A stretch of 55,496 nt of DNA from SAR116 cluster bacterium AG-447-C21 (GTDB lineage Bacteria; Pseudomonadota; Alphaproteobacteria; Thalassobaculales; Thalassobaculaceae), in contig QCQB01000011.1 of NCBI GenBank assembly GCA_003212315.1, forward strand, positions 1 through 55,496. The letters run 5' to 3'. A program made the position numbers and the translations under genes. Below the pieces are notes generated by a model, which worked only from the letters and a program-made list of their open reading frames with translations, was not told the DNA's origin and ran no database searches. Positions 15,881-25,293 of the stretch are shown here, piece after piece. Each line of letters opens with the position of its first letter. Position 1 is the first letter of the stretch.

Positions 15881-18800
15881 TTAATGAAAATCCCGGCTGT
15901 TAATACCTAAGCCTACTCTTTTCGCAGGTTTTTGTGGTCCAGAGGTTTCCGATAGATACCCTAAACTTTTTAGTTCGTCCGCATGAGCAATCGGCTCTAT
16001 AAAATTAGAATTGGTTATTTGACTTAATTTGTGGGTCAAATCTTCAAGTCGTTTAACTATTACATGCATTACTTCACCCTCACGCTGTAATTTGCCCTCG
16101 ACCCCCAGAAATTTTGCACTCATTATTATATTTCTAAATCGCTCAAATTGACGAGACCAAACAACAAGATTCGCAACTCCAGTCTCGTCTTCTATCGTTA
16201 TAAATATTATACCTTTTGCAGTGCTTGGCCTCTGACGCACTAATACTAAGCCAGCCAAAAGAACTGGGCTACCATCCGCTAAGTTTTCAAGAATTGAGAT
16301 TACTTTATAAGAATTCCCCGATAAATCTTCTCTTAAAAGGGCAAGTGGGTGTGATTTAAGAGATAGCTTAAGAGTATTATAATCATCGATAACTTCCTCA
16401 CCTATGCTTGCTATTGGCAATGAAACTTTGGGTTCAGAATTGGATATTTTATTACTATAGGATTCTTTGTTATGACTGAATAATGGAAGTCCACTATCCT
16501 TTTCTGTTAAAGAATCAAAAGTAGAATTGGCAACACCTCTGACAGTCCAAAAAGCTTGTCGTCTTGAGAGCTTCATCGACTGAAAAGCGTCCCCACGTGC
16601 AAGCAGTTCTAGAGTTGACGGTTGAACACCAGCACAGCTGATCAATTCTCGTGGATGAGAATAACCACTCTTCCTATTCTGTTCTATTAACATTGCATCC
16701 TGTTTTCTTAACCCTTTAATTTGCCTTAATCCCAATCGAAGAGCTAATTCCCCATTACTCTGTGGTTCTAAATCACAGTCCCAGCCGATATAATTTACGT
16801 CTGGATGTAAAACATTTACTCCATGATCACGAGCATCTCTTACAATCTGGGCGGGAGCGTAAAATCCCATAGGTTGAGAATTCAGTAATGCGGCAGCAAA
16901 TGCGGCAGGCATATGACACTTCATCCAACTGGACACATAAACTAGTAATGCAAAACTGGCAGCATGACTTTCAGGAAAACCATAGTTACCAAAACCCTCA
17001 ATTTGTCTAAAGCATCGCTCTGCAAACTCGCGTGCATAACCGCGATTAACCATACCTTCGATCATCTTGGCGCCAAGAACCCCGATCTTATCTGTCTTCC
17101 TAAACGTTGCCATCGCTCGACGTAATTGATCTGCCTCAGAAGGCGTGAATCCTGCTGCAATGATAGCAATTTTCATTGCCTGTTCTTGAAACAGCGGCAC
17201 TCCTAATGTTTTTCCCAACACTTGGCGTAACTCTTCGGATGGTAATTCTACTGCTTCGTCACCATTACGGCGCCTGATATATGGATGAACCATATCTCCT
17301 TGGATTGGCCCAGGGCGCACAATAGCAACTTCAATAACCAGGTCATAAAAACACCGTGGGCGCAAACGTGGCAACATCGCCATTTGCGCACGACTTTCAA
17401 GTTGAAAAACACCTAAAGAATCCCCCTTAGATAGCATATCGTAAACAGATGGGTCCTCAGATGGGACACTGGCAAGGTCTAAATGCCGACCATAGTGGCG
17501 ATGAATTAAATCAAACCCTTTATGAATACAACTCAACATCCCGAGTGCAAGCACATCAACTTTAAGAATTCCAAGTGTATCAAGGTCATTTTTATCCCAC
17601 TCAATGACTGTACGCCCTTGCATTGCGGCATTTTCGATTGGAACCAACTCATCAAGGCGATCACGTGTTATTACAAAACCGCCAACATGCTGCGATAGAT
17701 GTCTAGGAAAACCTATTAGTTGGTAGGAAAGTTTTAAGACAATTCGGAGGGTTCTGTCTTGTGGGTCAAGCCCTATTTCTCTTAGTCTTTCATCCTCAAT
17801 TTCGTCATAGCTACTAGAGCGTATTTGTCCAGTTAAAGCTACGATAACATTATCAGAAAGACCCATCGCCTTTCCAACTTCTCTTATCGCGCTTCTATAG
17901 CGAAATGTCACCACTGTTGCAGCTATCCCAGCACGCTCCCTACCATACGTTTTATAGATATGTTGAATTACTTCCTCACGACGTTCATGTTCAAAATCAA
18001 CATCGATATCTGGGGGTTCGCCACGAGCCTCACTTATAAAACGCTCGAACAATATATCAGACTGGCTAGGATCAACCGCGGTGATACCAAGGCAGTAACA
18101 AACAGCTGAATTAGCTGCAGAACCGCGTCCCTGACATAAAATATCACGGCTGCGTGCGAAGCGAACCATGTCATAAACAGTCAAAAAATAGGCCGCATAT
18201 TTTAATTTATTTATAAGATTCAATTCATATTTTAATTGCTTTTTAACAACAGAAGGAATCCCATTTGGGTAATCTTTAAATGGATAACGCTCATTTGCAC
18301 CTTGCCATGTTTTAATCTCTAACTCTTGTTCTACGGTATTTCCAGATTGCGTTAGTACATCTGGGTATTCATAATTTAATTCGTCTAAAGTAAACTTACA
18401 TCTTTGGGCTATTTTAGCAGTATTTACTATAGATTCAGGATAATCTTGGAATAAACGAACCATTTCAACGGGCGACTTCAGATAACGTTCTGAATTAGCC
18501 TCAAGGTCAAAACCAACTTGATTAATACTGCATTGTTTTCGTATACACGTCAGTACATCCTGAAGAGGCCGGCGTCCTGGATGATGGTAAAGAACGTCGT
18601 TCAACGCAACCATCGGAACATCTGTTACTTTTGATAAATTAAACAGTGTGTTCAATCTAGACTCATCGTCCCCTTTATAAATAACTGACGCACCAAGATA
18701 TAACGACCCAGGAAATAAGCTTCTCCATTCAGTTAAATTTCTAGAAAACTTTGCCTCAGCTTCCCGGTTCTTTTCCAATAATCTTGGATTACTGTAAAAT

Positions 18801-19192
18801 CGGGGAGGTAGAACTATTAATATCTGGTCTAATGCATGCTCAATGATATCCTTAAACCATAACTTACATCTCGATTTCTTAGTTCGTCTCTTGCCAATGC
18901 TCAATAATCGAGTCAAACGGCTATAGGCACGAGTATTAGTAGGAAAACATATTAGATCAACGCCATCTTCAGTCTCTATACGACTACCAATAATTCCTTT
19001 GATACCTAAGTTTTTTGCCGCAATGTGGAAACGCACCACTCCAGATAAAGTATGCTTGTCAGCAAGTGAAATCGTTTGATAACCAAGTGATATTGCTGTT
19101 TCAACTAACTCTTCTGGATGAGATCCACCTTCAAGGAAACTGAAATTACTAATGACACTGAGCTCAGTGTATAAATTTTTTAACTCACTCAT
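15881..19192 (-). CDS. dnaE2: Error-prone DNA polymerase DnaE2
   Basis: The roughly 1103-residue C-family polymerase begins with a PHP domain (FSFLEGGSHPEELV, ADKHTLSG) and carries the catalytic acidic motif PDIDVDFE. Fingers and helix-hairpin-helix regions follow, then an OB-fold (LAGLVLVRQRPSTAKG). It ends in SRDFH, the usual DnaE2 tail. DnaE2 works with ImuB in damage-induced mutagenic translesion synthesis. The frame extends upstream to a TTG at 19231 inside imuB, but the ATG ending at 19192 begins just where family homology starts and lies 11 bp beyond the imuB stop. It is cotranscribed with imuB from the SOS-type promoter. Confidence 0.94.
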   Translation of the reverse strand: MSELKNLYTELSVISNFSFLEGGSHPEELVETAISLGYQTISLADKHTLSGVVRFHIAAKNLGIKGIIGSRIETEDGVDLICFPTNTRAYSRLTRLLSIGKRRTKKSRCKLWFKDIIEHALDQILIVLPPRFYSNPRLLEKNREAEAKFSRNLTEWRSLFPGSLYLGASVIYKGDDESRLNTLFNLSKVTDVPMVALNDVLYHHPGRRPLQDVLTCIRKQCSINQVGFDLEANSERYLKSPVEMVRLFQDYPESIVNTAKIAQRCKFTLDELNYEYPDVLTQSGNTVEQELEIKTWQGANERYPFKDYPNGIPSVVKKQLKYELNLINKLKYAAYFLTVYDMVRFARSRDILCQGRGSAANSAVCYCLGITAVDPSQSDILFERFISEARGEPPDIDVDFEHERREEVIQHIYKTYGRERAGIAATVVTFRYRSAIREVGKAMGLSDNVIVALTGQIRSSSYDEIEDERLREIGLDPQDRTLRIVLKLSYQLIGFPRHLSQHVGGFVITRDRLDELVPIENAAMQGRTVIEWDKNDLDTLGILKVDVLALGMLSCIHKGFDLIHRHYGRHLDLASVPSEDPSVYDMLSKGDSLGVFQLESRAQMAMLPRLRPRCFYDLVIEVAIVRPGPIQGDMVHPYIRRRNGDEAVELPSEELRQVLGKTLGVPLFQEQAMKIAIIAAGFTPSEADQLRRAMATFRKTDKIGVLGAKMIEGMVNRGYAREFAERCFRQIEGFGNYGFPESHAASFALLVYVSSWMKCHMPAAFAAALLNSQPMGFYAPAQIVRDARDHGVNVLHPDVNYIGWDCDLEPQSNGELALRLGLRQIKGLRKQDAMLIEQNRKSGYSHPRELISCAGVQPSTLELLARGDAFQSMKLSRRQAFWTVRGVANSTFDSLTEKDSGLPLFSHNKESYSNKISNSEPKVSLPIASIGEEVIDDYNTLKLSLKSHPLALLREDLSGNSYKVISILENLADGSPVLLAGLVLVRQRPSTAKGIIFITIEDETGVANLVVWSRQFERFRNIIMSAKFLGVEGKLQREGEVMHVIVKRLEDLTHKLSQITNSNFIEPIAHADELKSLGYLSETSGPQKPAKRVGLGINSRDFH

Positions 19193-19203
19193 AGAACTGG
19201 CAG

Positions 19204-20796
19204 TCACGAGAATAGTCCGTGTAAATACCAAGATGGTTTTTTCTTACCTTGTTTCATTCGTTCTTTAAACAACCAATAACGGCGGCCATCAGAATCTTCA
19301 ATTCTGAAATAATCGCGTGTCTTATAATAGTCTTCTACGAGCCACCATTCCGAGGCAATGCGTTCAGGTCCATTAGCACGCCTGACATTAACTAAGGCAT
19401 GCCGCCAACGGAATTGAAATGGCAGAGACCGGTTATACTCCGTCAATGGTTCTATATACTCCGGCCTTTGCAAAAGATATAATGGACGGACAGTTAAAGT
19501 ATTTTTAAATGAACTGCCCATCGATTGTGCTATTTTAGAATAATGTAAATTTGAAGAGATTGGAAAAACAGTTTCAGACCGTTCTGGAGAATAACTTTCC
19601 TTTAAAGATCTACGTATAACAGAACTAGAGCCAAACCTGTTTACCAACCTATCAACGAGTACTGATATTTCAGAATTGATACGATCACTTTGAGATATCA
19701 AGTCTGGTTGAAGCGGCTGATATATATCAACCTTGGTCGCTTCAAGTGTGATTACATCCACTCCGGAAACTAATATAAAATCATCAAATTTTTCGAAAAA
19801 TAATTTGGAAAATATTGATTTATCACGACTGTCCTGGCTAATGCTAACTGTTAATTTATCAAGTTGTCCATCAACCCGATAAAGTAAAACCTTTAATTCA
19901 CGTGCGCCTAAAGACTTAATTTCTAACTTCTTCATTAAGCGCTCAAGTAAGCATCCAAGCACTGCCAATATAGAACCCATGGTAGATATTGGATCAGCTA
20001 GAACAAATCTGACTAAATCTGGTGAATGACTTATCTGAGCTGATATAGGTTCAGATTCCAATCCCAATGCCTGATCTAATCGCCTCCTAACCTCGACCCC
20101 AAACCTTGCTCTCAAGGGCGCTCTAGCGATTGGGAATAATGATTTAATTTGACGCAACCCAACCTTACTCAAATCTTCTACCAATGATATAGGTAGCCTT
20201 AGTCCAATCAATGGTAAATCTGCAATAGCAGCTTGTTGAGCTCCTGGCTTAATAATCTGAGATGACAGCCCCCCAAAATGTGCTAAAGCCCATGCAGCTC
20301 CTGGTGTATCGGCAATCACCCCGCGCGCAGTCAATCCAATGTGGCAGAGTCGGTCAATGATATTATCAAGAAGTTTTTCCTCACCCCCAAAAAGATGTGC
20401 ACATCCAGTGATATCTAACCAAAGTCCTCTTTCCCCTATTTCTTTTCTACTTTCATCAAACGCGACAAATGGCGTATATCGACCACACCAATTTGCTAAT
20501 GTGGCTAGTTCCATTTTATCTGTCAGTAGATCTATTTCAGCCACTAATAACTTCGAATGTAACGCTAATGCGTCACTAAGTGACCACCCAACAACAATAC
20601 CTAGTTTTTCTGATATGGGACAAGTCGCAACAATCGTACGACGTCCATATTCTGTTCGCACGATTACCATAGCATTGGAAGATAACTTTTCAGCGTCTCG
20701 CCCTCTTGTCATACGCTTAAGCCGATCCAAAGCTATGTTGGGCAACCAAAGATAAAGAATACGCCGATTAATAAATTGTTCTTGTTTTGTTCTCAT
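19204..20796 (-). CDS. imuB: ImuB, catalytically inactive Y-family polymerase of the mutasome
   Basis: The 530-residue protein aligns with Y-family polymerases but has LWLPNIALDRLKR where active enzymes have the first acidic metal ligands, the expected loss in ImuB. It contains the helix-hairpin-helix thumb (LSKVGLRQIKSLF), the PEYIEPL/RPLYLLQRPE region and the C-terminal SWYLHGLFS end. ImuB bridges the beta clamp and DnaE2. The first codons overlap a perfect SOS box. The next in-frame ATG is only at codon 29, within conserved sequence, so the 20796 start is retained. imuA, which normally precedes imuB in related bacteria, is not here. Confidence 0.9.
   Translation of the reverse strand: MRTKQEQFINRRILYLWLPNIALDRLKRMTRGRDAEKLSSNAMVIVRTEYGRRTIVATCPISEKLGIVVGWSLSDALALHSKLLVAEIDLLTDKMELATLANWCGRYTPFVAFDESRKEIGERGLWLDITGCAHLFGGEEKLLDNIIDRLCHIGLTARGVIADTPGAAWALAHFGGLSSQIIKPGAQQAAIADLPLIGLRLPISLVEDLSKVGLRQIKSLFPIARAPLRARFGVEVRRRLDQALGLESEPISAQISHSPDLVRFVLADPISTMGSILAVLGCLLERLMKKLEIKSLGARELKVLLYRVDGQLDKLTVSISQDSRDKSIFSKLFFEKFDDFILVSGVDVITLEATKVDIYQPLQPDLISQSDRINSEISVLVDRLVNRFGSSSVIRRSLKESYSPERSETVFPISSNLHYSKIAQSMGSSFKNTLTVRPLYLLQRPEYIEPLTEYNRSLPFQFRWRHALVNVRRANGPERIASEWWLVEDYYKTRDYFRIEDSDGRRYWLFKERMKQGKKKPSWYLHGLFS
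20778..20792. promoter_or_regulatory. LexA (SOS) box, GTTC-N7-GTTC
   Basis: GTTCTTGTTTTGTTC is an exact match to the direct-repeat LexA box of Alphaproteobacteria (GAAC-N7-GAAC on the coding strand). It begins 2 bases after the imuB start codon, so it lies inside codons 2-6. LexA bound here would block elongation or overlap the early transcribed region. It predicts damage induction of imuB-dnaE2. Confidence 0.75.
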
Positions 20797-20829
20797 TATT
20801 ATTAAATAACAGCATTATGAATAAATTAG

Positions 20830-20842
20830 AACATCGAATGTT
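20830..20842. promoter_or_regulatory. Small palindrome in the imuB promoter region
   Basis: AACAT-CGA-ATGTT is a perfect inverted repeat in the 78-bp gap upstream of imuB, 34 bp before the start codon. It lies where core promoter elements would be. It is not the direct-repeat LexA type, so it may be a second operator or chance in AT-rich DNA. Confidence 0.3.
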
Positions 20843-20874
20843 GTTTAATTAAAAAAATTACTGTACTCACTTGA

Positions 20875-21615
20875 TCAGGCGAGATTTCTTATTCTTTTTA
20901 ATTCATTATATGCGTTATTAATGGATGCCATTTTGTCATTAGCCTGAAGTATAAACTCCTCTGGCATCCCTTCAGCTATTAACTTATCCGGATGATTTTT
21001 TAATGTTAATTCTCTATAAGCAGTTTTTATTTCTACATCTGTAGCACTTGATCCTATGCCAAGTACATTGAACGGACTGTCTTCTTCCAATGCACCATGA
21101 ACTCCAAGGAGATTTTGAAATTTTTGTTCATCAAACCCAAAAATTTCAGCTATCCGTTCCAAATATTCCTTTTCATTCCGATGTATTTCGCCGTCTGCTT
21201 TCGCAATACAGATCAAGTTACCCAAAAGCCCTTCTAAAACTGGAGAGGAAGGGTTAAAAAGTTTAGCTATTTGGCGAGCATAAATTTCAAATCCAGATGA
21301 ATCTTTTCGTGCCAAATCCCAAACCCTAGCAACATTTTTAGCTTCATGATCCGGAACACGAAACATTGACTTGAAAGCTGAGATTTCATTCCTTGTAACC
21401 ACTCCATCTGCTTTTGCCATTTTAGCAGATAAGACAATTACACCGATAGTAAATGCGATTTTTTGTTTGGATTTTTCTTCATCGATCGGTGAATCAACTG
21501 AATCAATAGTCATTCTGTCGATAGCATGCCCAGCCGCAGTTCCAATCAATGCACCAATTGGCCCACCAAAAGCAAACCCCGCAGTACCACCTATTATTTT
21601 ACCCCAGATACTCAC
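20875..21615 (-). CDS. DjlA-like protein: TerB domain plus C-terminal J domain
   Basis: The 246-residue protein starts with a glycine-rich membrane segment (GGTAGFAFGG...GALIGTAAGHA, about residues 8-30). Two alpha-helical TerB-like halves follow (MAKADGVVTRNE and IAKADGEIHRNE, with paired acidic metal-site motifs). It ends in a J domain with the HPD motif at residues 208-210. This is the DjlA order: membrane anchor, TerB, J domain. It would stimulate DnaK ATPase at the inner membrane. The frame opens at a TTG (21621); a GTG two codons later has AGG about 8 bases upstream and is preferred. It lies on the same strand as imuB but has separate control. Confidence 0.85.
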   Translation of the reverse strand: MSIWGKIIGGTAGFAFGGPIGALIGTAAGHAIDRMTIDSVDSPIDEEKSKQKIAFTIGVIVLSAKMAKADGVVTRNEISAFKSMFRVPDHEAKNVARVWDLARKDSSGFEIYARQIAKLFNPSSPVLEGLLGNLICIAKADGEIHRNEKEYLERIAEIFGFDEQKFQNLLGVHGALEEDSPFNVLGIGSSATDVEIKTAYRELTLKNHPDKLIAEGMPEEFILQANDKMASINNAYNELKRIRNLA

Positions 21616-21826
21616 TATCAAAACCTAACTTGAAAAGAAGACTATTATTACTAAACGCCGATATCTACCATATCCGTTTAAAGAAAACTATTATACCATG
21701 TCATCTAATCAGTACTTTTTTAGTGACACCCGAGCTATAGCGAAGATATTCTGTATTTATCAAAAAACTGGCATGAGATGGGGAAACAACTGTTTCTTCA
21801 AATAAAGTTGCCCGAGAGGAATAGAT

Positions 21827-23230
21827 ATGCAAATCGATGCAATCCCATCTGATCCAAATGTGCGTGATACGGTAATTGGCATCTTAAAGCAACGATTTGG
21901 AGATCAATTTACGACATCTGATGCTATACGAGAACGGCATGGGAAAGGCGAGAGCTACCACGATACTGCAGCGCCTGACGGCGTCTTTTTCCCAAATACT
22001 ACCGAAGAAGTAGCAGATGCAGTATCGATCTGCGCAGACCATAAATTTCCTGTTATTCCTTTTGGTGTTGGTACAGCTTTGGAAGGGCATATTGCAGCCC
22101 TTCGCGGCGGCCTATGCATCGACATGTCAATGATGAATTCAGTTCTGGAAGTCAACCCCGAAGACCTGGATGTAACTGTGCAAGCGGGAGTTACTCGCAA
22201 GCAGTTAAACGAGCACCTTCGTGATACCGGCTTATTTTTTCCTATTGACCCGGGCGCCGACGCCACGATTGGAGGAATGGCCGCAACGCGAGCATCAGGA
22301 ACTAACGCTGTAAGATATGGCACAATGCGAGAAAATGTTTTATCTCTAACTGTCGTTACTGCAGACGGTCGTATTATCAAGACAGCAAGAAGAGCAAGAA
22401 AATCTTCTGCGGGCTATGATCTTACGCGGTTATTTGTTGGATCAGAGGGCACGTTAGGTGTCATTACTGAAATAACCCTTAAAGTATTCGGAATACCAGA
22501 GTCTATCACTTCTGCTGTCTGCCAATTTGAAGACCTAGAAAATGCAATCAACACATCGATACTAATAGTCCAAGCCGGGATACCTGTTGCAAGAATGGAA
22601 TTACTAGATGACGTTCAAATGGATGCCTGCATAAAATACTCAAAGCTTGAAGGTTATGATCCAAAACCTACTATATTTTTTGAATTTCATGGCACAGAAG
22701 CTAGCGCCAAGGAGCAGGCTGAAACGGTTCAGGAGATAGCAGAAGAGTTTGGCGGATCTGCTTTTAAATGGACGGCTCAAATGGAAGATAGAAATAAGCT
22801 TTGGCAAGCTCGACACGATGCATATTATGCTGCAATTGCGCTTCGTTCAGGCTGTCAGGGATGGGCGACCGACGTTTGTGTGCCAGTCTCTCGCCTCGCA
22901 GAATGTATCAATGAGACTAAGGCGGACCTTGAAGGAACGAACTTATTATCCCCACTTGTCGGTCATGTTGGAGATGGAAATTTTCATCTACTCTATATAG
23001 TTGATCCAGAAAATGCCGAGGAGATGGCAGAAGCACAGGCCCATTCGGACAGAATGGTTATGCGCGCCTTAGCAATGGGCGGCACTTGCACAGGAGAACA
23101 CGGCGTCGGTTATGGAAAGATGCACTTTCTTCAAGAAGAACATGGGGATTCTATATCGTTAATGCGCTCCTTAAAGCTCGCATTTGACCCAGAAAACATT
23201 ATGAATCCTGGAAAAATAATGAATATTTAA
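21827..23230 (+). CDS. FAD-linked D-lactate dehydrogenase / glycolate oxidase-like (GlcD family)
   Basis: The 467-residue flavoprotein has an N-terminal PCMH-type FAD domain with PFGVGTALEGH, DPGADATIGGMAATRASGTNAVRYG and VGSEGTLGVITE. The C-terminal FAD-oxidase domain has GHVGDGNFH and CTGEHGVGYGK, which carry metal-binding histidines. This pattern is that of cytochrome-linked D-lactate dehydrogenase (LDHD/Dld1) and GlcD. It oxidises D-lactate or a related 2-hydroxyacid and passes electrons to the respiratory chain. A GAGGAA ribosome site precedes the ATG. No glcE/glcF follow, which favours a single-subunit D-lactate type enzyme over glycolate oxidase. Confidence 0.87.
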   Translation: MQIDAIPSDPNVRDTVIGILKQRFGDQFTTSDAIRERHGKGESYHDTAAPDGVFFPNTTEEVADAVSICADHKFPVIPFGVGTALEGHIAALRGGLCIDMSMMNSVLEVNPEDLDVTVQAGVTRKQLNEHLRDTGLFFPIDPGADATIGGMAATRASGTNAVRYGTMRENVLSLTVVTADGRIIKTARRARKSSAGYDLTRLFVGSEGTLGVITEITLKVFGIPESITSAVCQFEDLENAINTSILIVQAGIPVARMELLDDVQMDACIKYSKLEGYDPKPTIFFEFHGTEASAKEQAETVQEIAEEFGGSAFKWTAQMEDRNKLWQARHDAYYAAIALRSGCQGWATDVCVPVSRLAECINETKADLEGTNLLSPLVGHVGDGNFHLLYIVDPENAEEMAEAQAHSDRMVMRALAMGGTCTGEHGVGYGKMHFLQEEHGDSISLMRSLKLAFDPENIMNPGKIMNI

Positions 23231-23274
23231 TGGGAGTTTTTGGAATAAAACGTTGGCCATGAAACAGGCATGAC

Positions 23275-24216
23275 CTAACACGTTTTTTTAATCCAATCCC
23301 CGATCCATTTTGCGATATCAGCTGAATTCTCGTCCATCATAAACATATGTGTCGCCCCTTGAAATCCAATCTCCGGAAGCGAAATGAGTTCTGCCTTCCC
23401 ACCCACTGAATTGATCTTGTCACAAACAGTCTGAGTTTCTTTTTTTGCATCACGCCATCGTTCCGATTGCTCTATGAAGTCGCCCAGCAAGAGTAACCAT
23501 GGCTTCCCTCCTATCGTCTCACACTTTATATCTTCTAGTAATGGCCATCCAGAGGCTTCGGCGCATATAACAGCCCGAATACAATCACTATTCTCGATTG
23601 CTGCCCGAGAACCAAGAAATCCACCCTGACTGTGGCATAATAAAACGCAAGGGCCTATTTTTCTCAATGCTTCACCAATCCCTCTTATCTGTGCGTTGGA
23701 TGTTGAAGTCCATCTTGGCACGAACTGTTTTTGAAATACCTCTAATGCTTTCAGCGGGAAGCGTTGACCTTGGAAAGTGGTACCGCTTTTATACCCATCG
23801 GGAGGACCAAAACGAAAAATATCCCATGCTTCATCCAATGTTCTGGGTATGGGATCTCCCTCCCAAATGCCTTCCACGGCGCAAAACCCGGAACGACCTC
23901 GTTCAACATTATCGATAACGTAAACTGCAAATCCTTGTAATAAAAATTCATTTAACCATCCCGGACGTCCATCGGGTGTTGTTTCCCAACAAGCTCCTGT
24001 CAAACCTCCTCCGTGCAGAAGCACCAATGGGCAATCAAACTTTTTGTTTTTTGGAATAAAATATTGAACATAAAGTTGCTCTATTAAAAATTTTCCATTT
24101 GGATCTTGCTCATGCGAGTTAGTTTCAGTGAACCAAATTGTCCGTTTTGGTTTCCCTTTCACCTCAACCAGCCGCCCTCCAACGTGAAAGCTTCCAAATT
24201 TTTCTAATTCATACAT
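23275..24216 (-). CDS. Alpha/beta hydrolase
   Basis: The 313-residue protein has an oxyanion segment LLHGGGLTGACWE (about residues 67-79), the nucleophile elbow CHSQGG (the first Gly of GxSxG is replaced by Cys), and a late GATHMFMMDEN segment that probably holds the catalytic His. The fold is clear; the substrate is not. The long N-terminal region before the core is typical of esterases acting on lactones or bulky esters. It is divergent from an FAH-family gene with a shared palindrome between them, suggesting that both act in one breakdown pathway. It converges on the D-lactate dehydrogenase-like gene. Confidence 0.8.
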   Translation of the reverse strand: MYELEKFGSFHVGGRLVEVKGKPKRTIWFTETNSHEQDPNGKFLIEQLYVQYFIPKNKKFDCPLVLLHGGGLTGACWETTPDGRPGWLNEFLLQGFAVYVIDNVERGRSGFCAVEGIWEGDPIPRTLDEAWDIFRFGPPDGYKSGTTFQGQRFPLKALEVFQKQFVPRWTSTSNAQIRGIGEALRKIGPCVLLCHSQGGFLGSRAAIENSDCIRAVICAEASGWPLLEDIKCETIGGKPWLLLLGDFIEQSERWRDAKKETQTVCDKINSVGGKAELISLPEIGFQGATHMFMMDENSADIAKWIGDWIKKTC

Positions 24217-24257
24217 CTTTCAATCATCCAAAGAAATTTAGTACCACAATATAATCA

Positions 24258-24281
24258 ATCCACCATTTAGTCTTGGTGGAT
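24258..24281. promoter_or_regulatory. Palindromic operator candidate in the divergent hydrolase/FAH promoter region
   Basis: ATCCACCA and TGGTGGAT are perfect 8-bp arms separated by 8 bases, at the middle of the 136-bp gap between two divergent genes. G-C content is well above the surrounding sequence. This is the expected geometry of a dimeric repressor site controlling both genes; the regulator is not in the window. Confidence 0.5.
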
Positions 24282-24352
24282 AGCTTGACCCATCATCGTC
24301 TGAATAGGATATTCTATATGTTCTTCAAAACAAAATATTTAGGAAATAAGAG

Positions 24353-25135
24353 ATGAGATGGGCACGTATTCAAATTGAGCATACGATTTCACACGGCATT
24401 GTTGAAGAAGATCAAATTTGTCTTGTCGAGGGTGGAATATTTGAAAAGATAAACCTCACTGGTCAAAAAGTCCCAATAAAGAACGCTAAATTTCTTACGC
24501 CAATTGAACCAAAAACATTCTATGCCGCTGGATTAAATTATGCAGAGCATGTCATTGAACAGGCTTTAGCTAATAATCGCGAACCTAATATTCCCGATGA
24601 GCCTCACATAGGTTATCGTGCGAATAACGCTCTCATCGCACATAATGAATCTATCATTAAACCGTCAGATTCATCTGAAGAATTTCAGTACGAGGGCGAA
24701 TTGGTAGCTATAATTGGAAAAGAAGCAAAGAATATATCCGAGGACGAAGCGCTAGATTTTGTATTCGGATATACCATTGGAAACGACGTAAGCGAGCGTA
24801 AATGGCAGCGTGACGATCGAACGATGTGGAGAGCAAAAAATACAGATACTTTTAAACCAATGGGCCCATGGATCGAAACAGATGTAAATCTTGACAAGTT
24901 AGTCACTACGGTGCGGTTGAATAATATTGAGACGATTTCATTTCCTACAAACTCGATGATCTTCGGCGTAGCACGTTTCATCAGTGCCATGTCACGGTAT
25001 TTGACTTTAGTTCCAGGAGATATGATCTGGATGGGAACAGAAGGACATTCTAAAAATATGAAAGCAGGAGACATATGCGAAATTGAAATAAATGAAATCG
25101 GCACACTCCGAAATCCAATTATTCTGGGAAATTAA
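24353..25135 (+). CDS. Fumarylacetoacetate hydrolase-family protein
   Basis: The 260-residue protein has the FAH-fold signature FYAAGLNYAEHV (about residues 56-67) with the catalytic His, metal ligands in QYEGELVAIIGKE (E114, E116) and GYTIGNDVSERKWQ (D145), and PGDMIWMGTEGHS near the end. The family splits C-C bonds of acylpyruvates or hydrates and decarboxylates 2-oxo acids, with Mg2+. It could be a fumarylpyruvate hydrolase, a 2-hydroxyhepta-dienedioate isomerase or similar. It is divergent from an alpha/beta hydrolase and probably co-regulated. A T-rich stretch follows the stop. Confidence 0.86.
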   Translation: MRWARIQIEHTISHGIVEEDQICLVEGGIFEKINLTGQKVPIKNAKFLTPIEPKTFYAAGLNYAEHVIEQALANNREPNIPDEPHIGYRANNALIAHNESIIKPSDSSEEFQYEGELVAIIGKEAKNISEDEALDFVFGYTIGNDVSERKWQRDDRTMWRAKNTDTFKPMGPWIETDVNLDKLVTTVRLNNIETISFPTNSMIFGVARFISAMSRYLTLVPGDMIWMGTEGHSKNMKAGDICEIEINEIGTLRNPIILGN

Positions 25136-25293
25136 TAGGTCTTTTTTTTCTAACCAAAAACAAAACGTCTCAGAATCAAATTTAGTCCAATAAAACTTAA
25201 ACCACTTTTACGAATTATAATGTGACTATCTGCTTCTATTGCAAATATTCGGTTAAAAACCTGAATAGACTGAAGATATTATTGTTATATCGG

